DNA from: Sorghum bicolor
Taxonomy: Eukaryota > Streptophyta > Magnoliopsida > Poales > Poaceae
DNA: 64,000 nt
NCBI RefSeq assembly: GCF_000003195.3
Contig: NC_012870.2
Location: 28,326,477 to 28,390,476, forward strand
Direction of reading: 5' to 3'
This document shows, in pieces, positions 46,689 to 58,500 of the stretch; within the stretch, counting starts at the first letter, position 1, and each line of letters begins with the position of its first letter. A program made the translations under genes and the position numbers. The notes beneath the pieces were generated by a model, which was given only the letters and a program-made list of their open reading frames with translations, ran no database searches and had not been told where the DNA came from.

Positions 46689-46822
46689 CTTTATTAATCT
46701 TGAGACATTTATTATAAAAGACTAGTAGTAAACTGATAACAAACTGATGATAATAGTAAACCTAAACCGAATTTAAAGATAGATGACTAAGATGCATTGC
46801 CTCGAGGTCTAATCTAGATAAC
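45517..46822 (-). other. Athila 3' noncoding region with polypurine tract
   Basis: About 1.3 kb of AT-rich sequence lies between the last ORF and the 3' LTR. The polypurine tract AAGTATGGGGGTATT (minus strand, about 45517-45531) lies next to the LTR. A microsatellite occurs at 46651-46686. No other coding frame is convincing. Long noncoding 3' regions are usual in Athila elements. Confidence 0.65.
46651..46686. repeat. (ATA)12 microsatellite
   Basis: Twelve uninterrupted ATA units in the Athila 3' region. Confidence 0.95.
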
Positions 46823-47452
46823 TTAGCGGCGCTCTAATTCCTTGATCTTCTTGTTGGCACTAGCAAGATCCTGCCTAAGACCTAGTATGATGGTGTTGTG
46901 GTTAGAGAGCTGCCTAGTGAGGGAATTAATCGAGGACTGGAGGTCTATGATAACTCTGTCTAGTCTGCGAACGTCCTCATCAATATCCATTATAGTCTTG
47001 CGATGCTTGGGAGGTGTCTCAAAAGCATTGAGAGCGTGCTTCGGGGCTGCCTTTGGAGGGATGAAACGGACTTTGGCTGCTCTAATCCCTTCGAAGTAAG
47101 GCCTTTCCTCCTCCGTAGTGTAGCGTACGCTGCTGATCTCGCTGCTCCGGTTGGTCTTGACTCCAACGACTCTCTCATTGGGTCTAGGTGGAAGGATCCT
47201 TGTGCCGGTTGGCACCTTGATGGTGGTCTTCATCTTGGATGATGATCCCTTGAGGAGTAGGGGTTGTGGCGGTGCGGTGAGAACTGGTTGAGCATGGTAG
47301 GATTGGGCGGAGCTGCGTTGGCGTAATGGCATGGCTTCTAGCTGTCGCTCTGTGTTGGCCGGGACGAGAGCACGGGCATCGGGGTCTTCCATCGGCTCCA
47401 TGTTGAGGTTGAAGGGGACGACTTCCCAATCATCGTGGTACTTCTCGGCCAT
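46823..47452 (-). CDS. Athila additional ORF after pol, coiled-coil protein
   Basis: An intact 209-codon frame starts MAEKYHDDWEVVPFNLN and ends KKIKELERR. The N-terminal half is Pro/Gln/Arg-rich and probably disordered. Residues about 155-209 have heptad spacing (DEDVRRLDRVIIDLQSSINSL, then NTIILGLRQDLASANKK) and should form a coiled coil. I see no signal peptide or membrane segment, although Athila elements often carry an envelope-like ORF in this place. A TATA box lies about 90 bases upstream, which suggests its own transcript. It is the only undamaged frame in an element whose gag-pol has several breaks. The function is unknown. Confidence 0.65.
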   Translation of the reverse strand: MAEKYHDDWEVVPFNLNMEPMEDPDARALVPANTERQLEAMPLRQRSSAQSYHAQPVLTAPPQPLLLKGSSSKMKTTIKVPTGTRILPPRPNERVVGVKTNRSSEISSVRYTTEEERPYFEGIRAAKVRFIPPKAAPKHALNAFETPPKHRKTIMDIDEDVRRLDRVIIDLQSSINSLTRQLSNHNTIILGLRQDLASANKKIKELERR

Positions 47453-47538
47453 TGGAGCAGCAAGGAACTAATCAAGCTCTAATTGAAGAAGAAGAGAAGG
47501 CTTGGTGGCTTGGTGTTTGAAAACTGAGGTCAGGGGTC

Positions 47539-47549
47539 TGTTTATATAG
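47539..47549 (-). promoter_or_regulatory. TATA box upstream of the Athila additional ORF
   Basis: Minus strand CCCTATATAAACAG lies about 90 bases before ATG 47452. The 200 bases upstream include a GGGCGCCCGCCC motif that also occurs in the Athila LTRs, so the region has an LTR-promoter look. Confidence 0.5.
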
Positions 47550-47811
47550 GGGTCAAAAAGTTCCTCTATGGTTTGTTCGGGTTGCTCCCGTCGATGTGCT
47601 TGCGAAGCTTTCTATCTGAGGGATTATTCGGATTACCATAAGTGCATTTTCCATAACAGAGAAAGTCGGGACCGAGGGGGAACAGGAGCTGGGCGCCCGC
47701 CCTCTCTCTGGCCCCTCTATGGGCCCACTTTCTCGAGCGTGTTTCTAGATGCAAAACTATTTAAAAAAATATATATATGACCCAAAAACATCAGACTAAA
47801 AAGGTCGGGCT
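47550..47811 (-). other. Spacer between Athila pol and the additional ORF
   Basis: About 260 noncoding bases with a GC-rich GGGCGCCCGCCC motif near 47693-47704 and an AT-rich end. Probably promoter sequence for the additional ORF. Confidence 0.45.
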
Positions 47812-50116
47812 CTAATTCTCCATGGGAAGGTAAAAATGGACTACGTCTATTTCTTCTAATTCTTTATTGGGCTCTAAAAATAATTTAAGACGTTGACCAT
47901 TTACCTTGAATAACGTACCTTCGTCGTTTTGAAGTGTGATAGCTCCATGGGATGATGAATTAATTACCTTGAATGGTCCTTCCCATTTGCTCCGGAGTTT
48001 TCCATGCCCGAAAAGCTTCACCCTGGAATTAAAAAGTAATACCTTATCTCCGGGTGTGAACTCCTTCTTCTTGATTCTCTTGTCATGCCACCTTTTGACT
48101 CTTTCTTTGTAGATCTTAAAATTGTGATATGCTTTCTCTCGCCATTCTTCCAATTCTGATAGTTGCATTCTTCTATAATCTCCAGCAACATCTAGGTCCA
48201 TATTCCATCTCTTTATGGCCCAGTGTGCTTTGAACTCTAGTTCAACGGGTAGATGGCAAGTCTTCCCGTACACCAATTGGTATGGAAACATTCCAATTGG
48301 GGTCTTGTATGCTGTTCGGTATGCCCAGAGTGCATCGGGTAACTTGTCTTTCCACGCCGTTCCCATTTCATTTACTGTCTTCTGAAGAATATTCTTGATT
48401 TATTTGTTGGAAGTTTCTGCTTGGCCACTTGTCTGAGGATGATAGGGGGTAGCGACGTTGTGACGGATTCCATGTTTTGATAGATATTGCTTGAAGCGTT
48501 TGTCGATGAAGTGTGCTCCTCCATCACTTATCACTACTCTGGGGACTCCAAATCTTGGAAATATAATTTCTTCAAACATCCTCTTTGAACTGATGTTGTC
48601 GGTATGCTTGCAAGGTAATGCCTCTACCCACTTGGAGACATAGTCAACTACCACCAAGATGTACTCGCACTTCTTTGATGGAGGAAATGGACCCATGTAG
48701 TCTATTCCCCATACATCAAAGAGCTCAATCTGAAGGTTGTTGGTGAGTGGCATTGCATCCCTTGTATTTATGTTTCCATGTCTTTGACATGGCCCACATC
48801 TTCTGATATAATGCTTCGTATCTTCATACATTGTAGGCCAGTAGAATCCACACTGCCAGACCTTTGAATGTGTGCAGAATGCTCCATAGTGACCTCCATA
48901 TGGTGATGAATGACATCTGTCGATGATGTTCCATCCTTCCTCAGTGGTCACACATCTCCTAAGTAAGCCGTCAGAGCATACTCGGAAGAGGTATGGCTCA
49001 TCCCATATATATGAACGACTTTCTTGAATAAGCTTCTTCTTGTTTGCTCCTGGTGGTACATACCCTGAAACCATAAAATTAACAATATCTGCATACCAGG
49101 GGTCAGACCTGTTAATCCCGTAGAGCATGTCGTCCCGGAGTGAATCATTGATGGGGGTTTCCTGTGGACTCTTAAAATACATTCTAGACAAGTGATCAGC
49201 AACAGAATTTTCTACTCCATTTTTATATTTTATTTCTAAGTCAAATTCTTGGAGTAATAAGATGCATCTAATCAGGTGAGGTTTAGCATCTTTTTAAGTG
49301 AGCAAATATTTTAGTGCAGCATGATCAGTGTAAACAATTATTTTAGCTCCAACTAAATAAGATCTAAATTTATCAATGGCAAAGACAACAGCCAGAAGCT
49401 CTTTTTCAGTGGTTGCATAATTAAGTTGAGCTCCTGTCAAAGTTTTATTGGCATAAGCAATTGCATGGTGCTTCTTATTTTTAGTTTGTCCCAATACTGC
49501 CCCTACAGCATAATCACTGGCATCACACATAATTTCAAAAGGCAATGACCAATCAGGGGGTTGAATGATTGGTGCAGAGATGAGTGCTTTCTTTAATAAA
49601 TTAAAAGATGTTAGACATGCATCATCAAATTCGAAAGGAACATCCTTGGCTAGCAAAAGAGTAAGTGGTCTAGCAATGAATGAAAAATCTTTTATGAATC
49701 TACGATAAAAACCAGCATGGCCAAGAAAGCTTCGAATTCCTTTTATATTCACAGGTGGAGGTAGTTGTTCAATTACTTCAATTTTAGCTTTATCTACCTC
49801 AATACCTCTTTCAGACACTAAGTGTCCCAGCACTATTCCTTCTCTAACCATAAAATGACATTTTTCCCAATTAAGGACTAAGTGCTTTTCTTCACATCTT
49901 TGCAAAACCTTGTCTAAGTTTTCAAGACAACTATCAAAAGTTTTTCCATAAACAGAGAAATCATCCATGAAAACTTCCATAATCTCTTCAATCATATCAG
50001 AAAATATAGACATCATGCATCTTTGAAAAGAAGCTGGTGCATTACATAACCCGAAAGACATTCTACAGTAAGCATAAGTTCCATATGGGCATGTAAAAGT
50101 AGTTTTGCTTTGATCA
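47812..50116 (-). pseudogene. Athila RT (3' part), RNase H and integrase, two stops
   Basis: After a frameshift near 50160 the RT continues with MSFGLCNAPASFQRCMMSIF and catalytic FMDD (about 49965-49976). RNase H has CDASDYAVGAVLG and VYTDHAALKYLL. A TAA at 49294-49296 follows, then the frame goes on through the end of RNase H and integrase: zinc region (GGHYGAFCTHSK, CGPCQRHGNI), DDE core (GIDYMGPFP, ISDGGAHF, SGQAETSN). A second TAA lies at 48400-48402 just after the catalytic Glu. The C-terminal part ([20 protein letters not shown], then KWEGPFKVI) runs to 47812. Downstream parts stay in frame with each other, so the lesions are single stops. Confidence 0.93.
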
Positions 50117-52207
50117 TCAGGATGGATCGGGATTTGGTGATACCCTGAATATCCATCTAAAAAAACAGAAGAACGAATGGTTCGCTAACCGCTCTAGCAT
50201 CTCATCTATGAAAGGTAAAGAAAAGTGATCCTTTCTCGTGGCTTTGTTTAGTTTTCTATAGTCTATGCACATCCGCCATCCTGTGACGGTGCATTGCGGA
50301 ATTAGCTCATTCTTTTCATTCATAATAACAGTCATGCCTCCCTTTTTAGGCACAACTTGTACTGGGCTTACCCACTCACTGTGCGGCACAGGATATATAA
50401 TCCCTGCATGCAGCAACTTTATAACTTCCTTTTTAACCACCTCTCTCATAGTGTTATTAAGTCTACGTTGGGGTTCTCGAGAGGGTGAAACAGAAGGATC
50501 TGTTGGAATACGATGGGTACAAATCATAGGACTGATTCCTGTAAGATCTTGGAGTGAGTAGCCGAAAACTGAGTGATGTTTCTCACGAATAGTCATTAAT
50601 CGCAGAGTTTGGTCTTGAGTGAGTTTATTGCTAATGATCACAGGAAACTCTGGATTATTGTTTAGGAAAGCATAGGTAAGACCGGGTGGTAAAGTTTTAA
50701 GCTCTATGGGGGGTCTAGGTGTTTCTGCAAACTCATCTAAGGGTTCTGGTTCAGAAGGTTCGGCTTCTTCTTCTATGAAGAATGGAGTTTCGTCTTCTAA
50801 GTCTGATTCTTCTAAAAGCTCTAGAGATGCAGCCTTTACCTCCTCCATAGGATCAGGCAAAAGATATGATTCGGCCTTATTATTTAAGGAGTGTGAAATT
50901 GTTATTGGGAATTTAAAGGTTTTTCCAAAAGAAATGTGTAGCTTTCCAGTATGACCTTCATAAAGGAGTCTTCTAAAAGGTTGTCCTATCAACAGGTCGA
51001 AGTCCCATGTATCAAAGATATAGAAGTTCAAATGAACCATGGAGCCTTCTACCGTAAGAGGTAGGACATTAATAATTCCAAGACTGGGGACTAATCGTCT
51101 CGAAGATTCCTTTATGACCTTTGTTGTGGGGGTTAAGATAAGATTTTTAAATATTTTAAGTGCAAAAGATTCAGACATGATGTTGATCCCCACAACAGGA
51201 TTATAAAGAGCATTAAATCGATCAGAATTATAAGCACAGCGTATAGTTATAGAGGGTGTGTCCAAATGGATCACATCAGAGGAAAGCTCTGACTCCTCCA
51301 ACCATTCGCTACTCATGACTGAGATAAGCTCTCTCAATTGGTATTCACTTGGCAAATAAATGCTAAACTGGCCGTTTTGGGGTTTGTCAATAGAATGGTA
51401 GTTTGAAATGTTTCCAAAATCGGCAAAAAGATCGGATTCTATATCCAGCATGAAGTCCGGTGGTGGAATTTCTTCCTCTTGTGGCTCAGAACTTGGGATA
51501 GCTAAAGTAGATGAAGAATTTGACAGAGTGTCTACTTCGGCTTCGTAGGTTTCATCATGAAGGGTATTATCCATCTCAGCTTCTAGGATTCTATCTAGGA
51601 TCACTGTAGCTTCATCAGTAGGGATGTGAAAGAAAGAACCTCTAGACATTGTGTGTAGCATTTGTTTGTGATTTTTCTGAAGACCTCGAAAAAAGTGAAA
51701 TAAAAGAACAGGGTCTTCAAGAGTAAGGTTTGGACCAGATTCTAAAAGATTAGAAAAACGTTTCCAGGTTTTTCCCAAAGTTTCATTATCTTTTTGTTTA
51801 AAAGATAGGACTTCGAGTCTAAGGTCGGCTATACGGTCGAGGGAATAGAAATCTAGACAAAAGTTGGCTCGTAAAACTCCCCATTCACCTCGTTGTTGAC
51901 TTACCTTCTGACTGTACCATTGTCTAGCTTCTCCCCTTAAAGAAAAAGGAAAAAGCTTCCAACGTAAAGTTTTATTAGAAATGCCTTCAATGCGAAGACA
52001 ATCACATGTTTGCTCAAAATCTCTAATATGAAGGTAAGGGTTTTCGTCTTCCTTTCCCGAAAAAGATAGGTTTTGAATCATGGCAATCAACTTAGAATTT
52101 AACTTATACTGGGATTTTTGGATAGGCTGTGATGATTCCCATGGTAAAAGGTTAGTTACTGAAGGGATTGCAGATTCATGGATCGATTTAGAATTTTAGT
52201 TTTCCAT
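50117..52207 (-). pseudogene. Athila gag, protease and start of RT
   Basis: The likely start is ATG 52207, but the fourth codon is TAA (52196-52198); the frame is open again from there to 50117. Gag motifs: NPYLHIRDFEQTC, FPFSLRGEARQWY, WKRFSNLLESGPN, FFRGLQKNHKQML. These are typical of Athila gag. The protease region has FDLLIGQPFRRLL (about 50985) without a clear DSG triad that I can identify. RT begins with GGMTVIMNEKNELIPQ and CIDYRKLNKATRKDHFSLPF. An extra T in a run of seven T near 50160 ends the frame after FFCFF. Confidence 0.9.
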
Positions 52208-52341
52208 AAGGTAAGAGTAAAGAAAATAAATAAAGAATATAAAAGATAAGAAAAGATAAAAGTATAGATACAAGCTAGTAGTAAGACTCAAGGTTATCTC
52301 AGCAAACCGTCTTTCTCCCCGGCAACGGCGCCAGAAATGCT
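52208..52341 (-). other. Athila leader with tRNA-Asp primer binding site (52317-52333)
   Basis: Minus strand TGGCGCCGTTGCCGGGG begins eight bases after the LTR end. It is complementary to the 3' end of plant tRNA-Asp, the known primer of Athila elements. About 110 bases of leader follow before the gag ATG. Confidence 0.88.
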
Positions 52342-53575
52342 TGTTGATATTTGGGAACGCAATAAGGAATTGATCCGCAAGCGCACGGATATCGGTGAGC
52401 ACTTCACCCGGGAAATTATCCAGAGTATTGTATTTATTTTTTTTACCACTAGGAGAAAGAGTGCATCTGACTAACCGGTCTATTACTACTAACCCTTTAG
52501 GCAACAAATAATGTCTCTCGATGTGAGTGATAAATAGAGAAGACTGCAACCGTAATCTCCTTCTAACCTTGGTAAGGATGATCTACTGTTCTATTGGGGT
52601 GGCTAACGGAATCTAGACACCACAAAGGATGTTCAACCCGCACCTATAAACCCTATCCTTCCTTCTAACGAGATATGGTCTGCAAAGGTAACTCGGAATT
52701 GTCACGTTCCTCACTACTACCACGGTCTAGCTAGTCAGGGAATATCTATGAGTACCCCAGCCTAAACACCACGTTTATGCCAGCAATGATTACTCTAAAC
52801 TCTACGCGAAGAGATTAAAGTAAACTCATAAACTAGAAGAACAATAAAACAAGAACTTACTAGAATTTAGAAGTCGAAATACTGAAGAATCCTAGGAGCA
52901 AGCTTCGGGTTAGGAGAACTTGATCCCGCAGGTACAAGCTTGGAGTAGACACCGACAGGCCGGGCTTCCTCCAATCTACACCTCCACTCTATCTCTCTCA
53001 ATCTAGTAGAAACTAGAAGTCTATTTCTACTTTACATTGGTTGCTAAGCGTAAAAAGAAATATTAATTAGAGAAGAGGTTTTCCTTCGAGGGCACCCCTC
53101 AATCTCTATGATAATTTTCTTGTCTTCTCCAGGGGCCTGGGGGGTCTCCTTATATAGTCCTCCTCCTCTATGTGTTTTTGGGTCGGTAGGCGAGGTGGTA
53201 CTATATTATTCTTGATCCAATATGTCGGTGGAACATCGTGTGCGAAGAGAGTCCCGAACGGAATCCAGCAGGGGGCGGGCGCCCAGGTCACTAGGGCGGG
53301 CGCCCTGGGCCTGGCCGCTTTCGGCCTCTGCTTCGTTCTCGTGGCTTCTAGAGTCTTCTAGATGGTAGAAAATTGCGCGGTGCGTTGATATCTCTATGTA
53401 ATCCCGACATGTGGGCCTTTCTTCCTTATTTCCTGATAACCCCCTGCAGAAACAGATAAACAACAAAACTCGTGGAATTCTGTTAGATCAAACCCTAATT
53501 CTAGGTGTTGGTTGCATATTGGTCCTTTCTTTTGTTTATTTGATAATTAAAATTGATACTTAAGAACCGTCAACA
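52342..53575 (-). repeat. 5' LTR of the Athila element
   Basis: 1234 bases, TGTTGACGG to CAAATATCAACA on the minus strand. TATA box CTATATAAGG (53148-53157 on the minus strand). GGGCGCCCGCCC-type motifs lie upstream of it near 53275-53305. Confidence 0.94.
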
Positions 53576-53672
53576 GAGGGTTGGCATTAGTCCCGCTGTG
53601 ATCATTGTTGTTGTTGTTGTTGGATTGACCATTGTTTCCTCCATTGGTATTGCTGCTAGTGTTGACAGGCAT
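53576..53672 (-). pseudogene. N-terminal exon-like fragment of the outer gag
   Basis: ATG 53672 opens MPVNTSSNTNGGNNGQSNNNN and reaches the Athila insertion at 53576. The frame continues at 42622 on the far side with a Pro/Met/Gln-rich stretch. The Asn-rich start is usual for this kind of Gag. Confidence 0.8.
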
Positions 53673-54175
53673 CTGATGTATAGAAATAATATAATAAAAT
53701 CAGGTGTAGTTCATATGTGTAAATCTGATCTGTAATGTAAACTGCAAAGTTATACTCTTTTCCTCAGAGTGTGAACCAGCTGATAGTAACTTCCCTTTTT
53801 TTAGTTGATATAACACAGTACTCATAACAGATGGAATACATAGATAATGAACTGATCATGATAAAGTAAGACTGATAAGATAAAGCGATATGAAATATGA
53901 TAAAGCACAAATAAAGGAGACCGAAGATAACCCAAACTAACTATCTCATATTAACTTAAACTAAATCTTGTTCTTGATGCGTTGTGGACATAACCCACAA
54001 CTCATCGCACTCATTACAAAGAACCAAATCACACCATTAACACAATAATAAATCAAGTTCTCACACAAACCAAGCAAAGCACTATAAGCAAACCACTAAA
54101 CACTAGACTCGCATAACTAAGATCGTGCTAACGTTCTAAGCGTGGCACTATTTATTACTAAGCTGGGAATAACTC
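53673..54175 (-). other. Spacer between ORF0 and gag of the outer element
   Basis: 500 noncoding bases, AT-rich, corresponding to the 209-base spacer between ORF0 and gag in the Tekay element. Nothing further recognised. Confidence 0.5.
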
Positions 54176-54925
54176 CTATTCTATGGTAGTACGAGCGCTG
54201 GCATCTCCATAGGCTGGGTCTTCACGAGGCGGAGAGAAAGCAGACCAGTGAGGTGAAGGCGATGGCACTCCAGTGATCTGAGCTTTCAGCTGCGCTATCC
54301 TCTTCCTGGCATCATCCAGCTCCTTTCGCACTTGCTTCAGCTCCACTAGTGAAATGTTGAGCTCGGTGTTGGTGACCGCCATCAGCTTAACAGTCCTATG
54401 CATGCGGGGGTTCTGCTCATCAGTGGTAGAAACAATAGTCATCGCCAACTCTCCACGGAGACGGCGAGGGTAGTAGCGACGTGCATCCTGGTTGATGTCC
54501 TCGAAGAAGTGATCACGGTATGCGTAGAAAGCCTGACGAGCAGCATCATGGATGCCCGCCATCTGAGTAGACCTCTCTGCCACAGCTTCATGTATAGACA
54601 TGATCCTCAGTACTCTCAGCGTCGGATTAGGCCTGCCGACGTGTGCCCAGACCTTCCAGAACACCGAGTACTCCGGGTGACTCCAGTGCTCGCTGCGATA
54701 CTCCATCTTGACCTCCAGGTCCTCCAGGTCCTCCAAGGGCATCCTCATCATCATCGTCGTCATCGTCATCACCGAAGGGATCGTCACCTCTAGCGACCCA
54801 GCAAGGCGCCCTTCCATGCACCACCAGAGCTTGGGGTGGTTGCTGTCCTTCATAAGGTTCCGTGTCTTGGAGGTTAGCACCGTCATCAGGATGCTAGCTA
54901 CGCTGGAACTCGATGTTATCAACAC
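54176..54925 (-). pseudogene. ORF0 of the outer element, probably frameshifted
   Basis: The C-terminal two thirds (from about 54700 down to 54176) look like protein: a conserved-looking EYRSEHWSHPEYSVFWKVWAHVG segment, then a Glu/Lys/Leu-rich coiled coil near the end (ELKQVRKELDDARKRIAQLKA). The N-terminal part of this frame is poor in character. A second frame at 54627-54824 carries an eight-Asp run and a Gly/Pro-rich stretch that fits the acidic type of the other ORF0, so a one-base change near 54720 is likely. Position between leader and gag is the same as in the Tekay element. Charge order is reversed compared with that ORF0: acidic part first, coiled coil last. Confidence 0.55.
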
Positions 54926-55578
54926 GACCAGTCAACGGGAACTCCACAGCTTGAATGGGACGGAAACAAATGACGCTCTTGCGGCAGGTCAAATGGCGAG
55001 TCTACTTATGCATAAGATCATAGACATGCAGGAAACGATTAATAGATCATGACAATGATAAAGATATGAATGACATAAATGAAGGTAACGGTGTATGTGT
55101 AATGAAGATGAACCAAGATTATACAGTGGATGGAAATATGAACTTTGGTGGTATTTATGGTAAGATATGAAAGCAAGTAATGAAGGTATAAAGTAAAGCA
55201 AGGGAATGAAATTGTTAACAAGGCAGAAATAAAGCATAATTCTAGTAATAATTGAAAAACAAGGAACAAGAAGGTAATATGAGTAGAATGATAACAAGGT
55301 ATGAAAGAAAAGTTCAAATAGTAAGTAATAAAACTTGAAACAAGTATATAAATGCAATATGAGAAGAAAGAAGTAATAAATAATTACAAGGTAATAAATG
55401 CAAGAAGCAAGTGAATAAAACTGAACTGTTAGTAAATGTAAGTAGATAAGGCTAATAGATAAAGTCTAATGAGAGACAGGTTAGTAAACTAGTTAATAGA
55501 TCCAGTGGTGTATTTCACCCAAAAGGGACATACTAACGGCTGTTTCTAACTAGGCTGCGTGATCCTACGGTCAACACG
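54926..55578 (-). other. Leader of the outer element
   Basis: 650 bases of A/G-rich plus strand (T/C-rich on the transcript strand) between primer site and ORF0. No frame worth reporting. Confidence 0.5.
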
Positions 55579-55590
55579 GCTTTGGTACCA
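55579..55590 (-). other. Modified primer binding site of the outer element
   Basis: Minus strand TGGTACCAAAGC lies four bases after the LTR end. It differs from the initiator-Met site TGGTATCAGAGC at two places, either through decay or use of a different tRNA. Confidence 0.65.
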
Positions 55591-55594
55591 CTTC

Positions 55595-58500
55595 TGTCAC
55601 ACCCAGATGTGAAAGAGTATTCGGTTGCCAAATCACATGTGCGCCAGGATCTCAAATTCACACACATGGATCGACATCATCAATGGTACAAAACACAGTG
55701 TTCAAACGTATTACATAAATGAGAGTCAAAGTACCATTATTACAAGCCAAAAGTATATCAAAGTGCGAAGGGGAAACATAAGCTAAATTGTTCCATAAAG
55801 AAAGGGGAAACTAGACACCGACGTAGCAGGACCACCTCGCCACAGGAAGGTCGACGGCAGAACCACACGAGCCTAACAACCAGGCGACTCAGGGTAGTCC
55901 TCAGGGAAATCACAATTGTACTCCAGATCATCCGAGCAACCTCTAATGATTATAGCAAGGGTGAGTTCATGTCGAACTCAGCAAGTATAGACGGTAAGTA
56001 ATGACATGCAAAGCTTAAAACAAGGTAAAGCTGACTTAGTTTGACTGCGGTAGCATTTTAGTTGATCACTTTTAATTATGACTATTATTAGAACAACCTA
56101 CTACTAATTATGAGTAGCATAAACCCAACCCTTAATTAGTGTAAGTAGAAATTAGCATCTTTTAAAAGACTATCCAAATAATTATTATAGTCCAGGGATT
56201 AACCCCAATTATTAACACAGGATAGCAATTCTGCCGACACGGAATAGCCATTCTGCCAAAACACGAGGTAGCAACCTCGCCAAGCTCCATCTCCAAGTAA
56301 CCAGTGAATCCAATTTGCTCATCATGTGAGAGTCTGGGCCGCTCGTGACCGTGAGCACGGCTGATATATCAGTTTTACACTCTGCAGAGGTGTGCACGTT
56401 CACTCCAAGTCATGATTCCCATTTGCCCGAGGTCATGACTCCCCAAAACACTGCCAAGGTTAGCAGGCAGGGTCTCACTACGAGACCTTTCATAGGGTCC
56501 AACTAATAGGATGCCACTCGTAAGTTTTTGCCAGGGCGCTCGGCAGTCGATACCCATAGCCATGGCGTACCGAGCAACCGATGTCTTAATATACATTACC
56601 CAAGTTACTTCCTCACACCTACCCAGAAAGTAACACTCTATTAGCGGAGGTCCTGCTAATTAGTCAAGCCAGAGCCATATAGCTTGGAGCCGCACTGCAT
56701 GTCCCAGGGGGCCACTCCATGACTAAGTCCTTACGGAGAGTAGAGACGGGTACGCCCCGCAACCGGACCACCAACAGTACCCGCTCCCCCTGTCACCACC
56801 ATCATCACGATGCTCGTAAGCATCCAACATCGCCATCACCGCAGTGACCAAAGATTCAGCATAGATTAAGCATCAAGTTGAGTAGAGAGTATTACTTGTT
56901 TAGGCATGTGTATAAGATGAGTAGAGCAGCTAAGCATACCTAGTATAACCTAGTGTACCCACATACATAACCCCAGGTGAACAAGTAATAGTAAGTAAAG
57001 CTAGTCAGGTCCTTAGGGTTTGCATTCATTGGACACATGCATGGAAAGTAAATGACATTAATGAGTAGGTTCAAAATGATCAAACAGTGTCTGCACTTGC
57101 CTTGATCGTAGTCGGGTTGCTCGAACTCAGCGGGATCCTGATCCTCTTCCTTCACAAGCGTCTCGTTGGCTATACGCGACAATCATCACACAATCGAAGC
57201 AATACATGCAAGCAAACAAGCTTAATCAGAAACAGTACACCAAAGCATTCGAAAACAAAAAGCAACTGCACTACTGTATTCTACTCGACGATACGAAACT
57301 ATAGCGACCAGAATCACCTAAATCGGAGTTACGACGCAAAAGTTATGACTAAAACAAGTTGGATGGCAATTCTGCAGATTAGCTGAACTATTTTTCATAC
57401 TTAAAACTAATTAAAACGAGATTTGGATTAAAACTACAAATACCGATGGCTGCAGGGGCTAAACTGTAAAAACAGGGGCATATTTTGAATGAAAGAATAA
57501 CAGAGCTGGATCGCGGGTTGATTTTAAATAAAGGCAGGGGCCTTTTTGTAAAACGGCCAGGGGGCGCGCGGGTGGCCGAGCTGGCTGGCCATGTGGCGGC
57601 TCGCGATTGGCGGGTCCATGGTGGACCGGGAGCGTTCGCGGAGTGCACCGGTCCACGGTGGACCGGGCCAAGCGGGCGGGGGGCGAGGCGCGCGGCGCTG
57701 GGACGGGGCGCCGGTCGGGCGGTGCGGTGAGCGACGGCGCCATGAGCATGAGCCCGAAGCTCACCGTGGCGGCGGTGTAGGGCACGGCGAGGCGAGCGGA
57801 GGGTACGGGCGCGACGCGGGCGGTGCGGCGAGCGCGATGCGCGCGCGGGTTGCGGCCGGGGTTGGCCGAGGCGAGCGGGTCGCACGGCAGCAGCGGCGAG
57901 GCGCTCCGGCGAGCGCGAGCGCGTGAAAGAGAGGGGGAGGAGACGCGCCGAGGCCATCTACACGATCGTTGCGAGGAGGCGAAGCTCGGGGAAGGCTCAC
58001 CACGGGGTGAACGGTGGCGGAGCGTTGAGCTCGACGGCGACAAGGTCGCGGCGACTTCGGCGGCGGCGCTGCGAGCTTCGGAGGCGTCTTGGCGACTCGG
58101 AAAAGCGGCTAGGGTTGCGTAGGGGGCGTGCGGCGGCGGTGCGGCGCTATTTATTGCGCGCGGGTGGCCCGGGGATCCTCGATCCACGCGTGACACGGAA
58201 GTCGGAGTCGGTTGCGAGTCCGGCTCCGATCCGGCCGGAGGTAGGGGTGACCCTGACGGGTGGGGCCCACCCGTCAGCGTGGAAGAGGGCGCGGGCGCCA
58301 GGCTGCTGGGCTGCGTGCTACTGCTGCACGGCTGGGCCGCGGCCCACTCGGGCAGAAGGCGGGAGAGAGGGGGAGGCGCGGGGCGCTGGGCCGAGAGGGG
58401 GGAAATCCGGCCCAAGAGAGAGGAGGGGTGAAGCTTTTCTTTTTTTTGTAAATAGGTTCTCCTATTTTTCTTTCTTGCCTCCAAACAAAATAAAACAAGC

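Larger units (their letters stand above)
42623..53575 (-). mobile_element. Athila-type Gypsy element
   Basis: LTRs of equal length (1234 bases, once a solo-LTR insertion is removed) are flanked by the perfect duplication GAGGG (42618-42622 and 53576-53580). The tRNA-Asp primer site, a gag-pol frame with Athila-type motifs and a further ORF after pol identify the lineage. By eye the two LTRs differ at about 30 positions (roughly 2.5%), which makes it the most diverged LTR pair compared in the window. Element length without the nested LTR and its duplication is about 9.3 kb. Confidence 0.94.
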
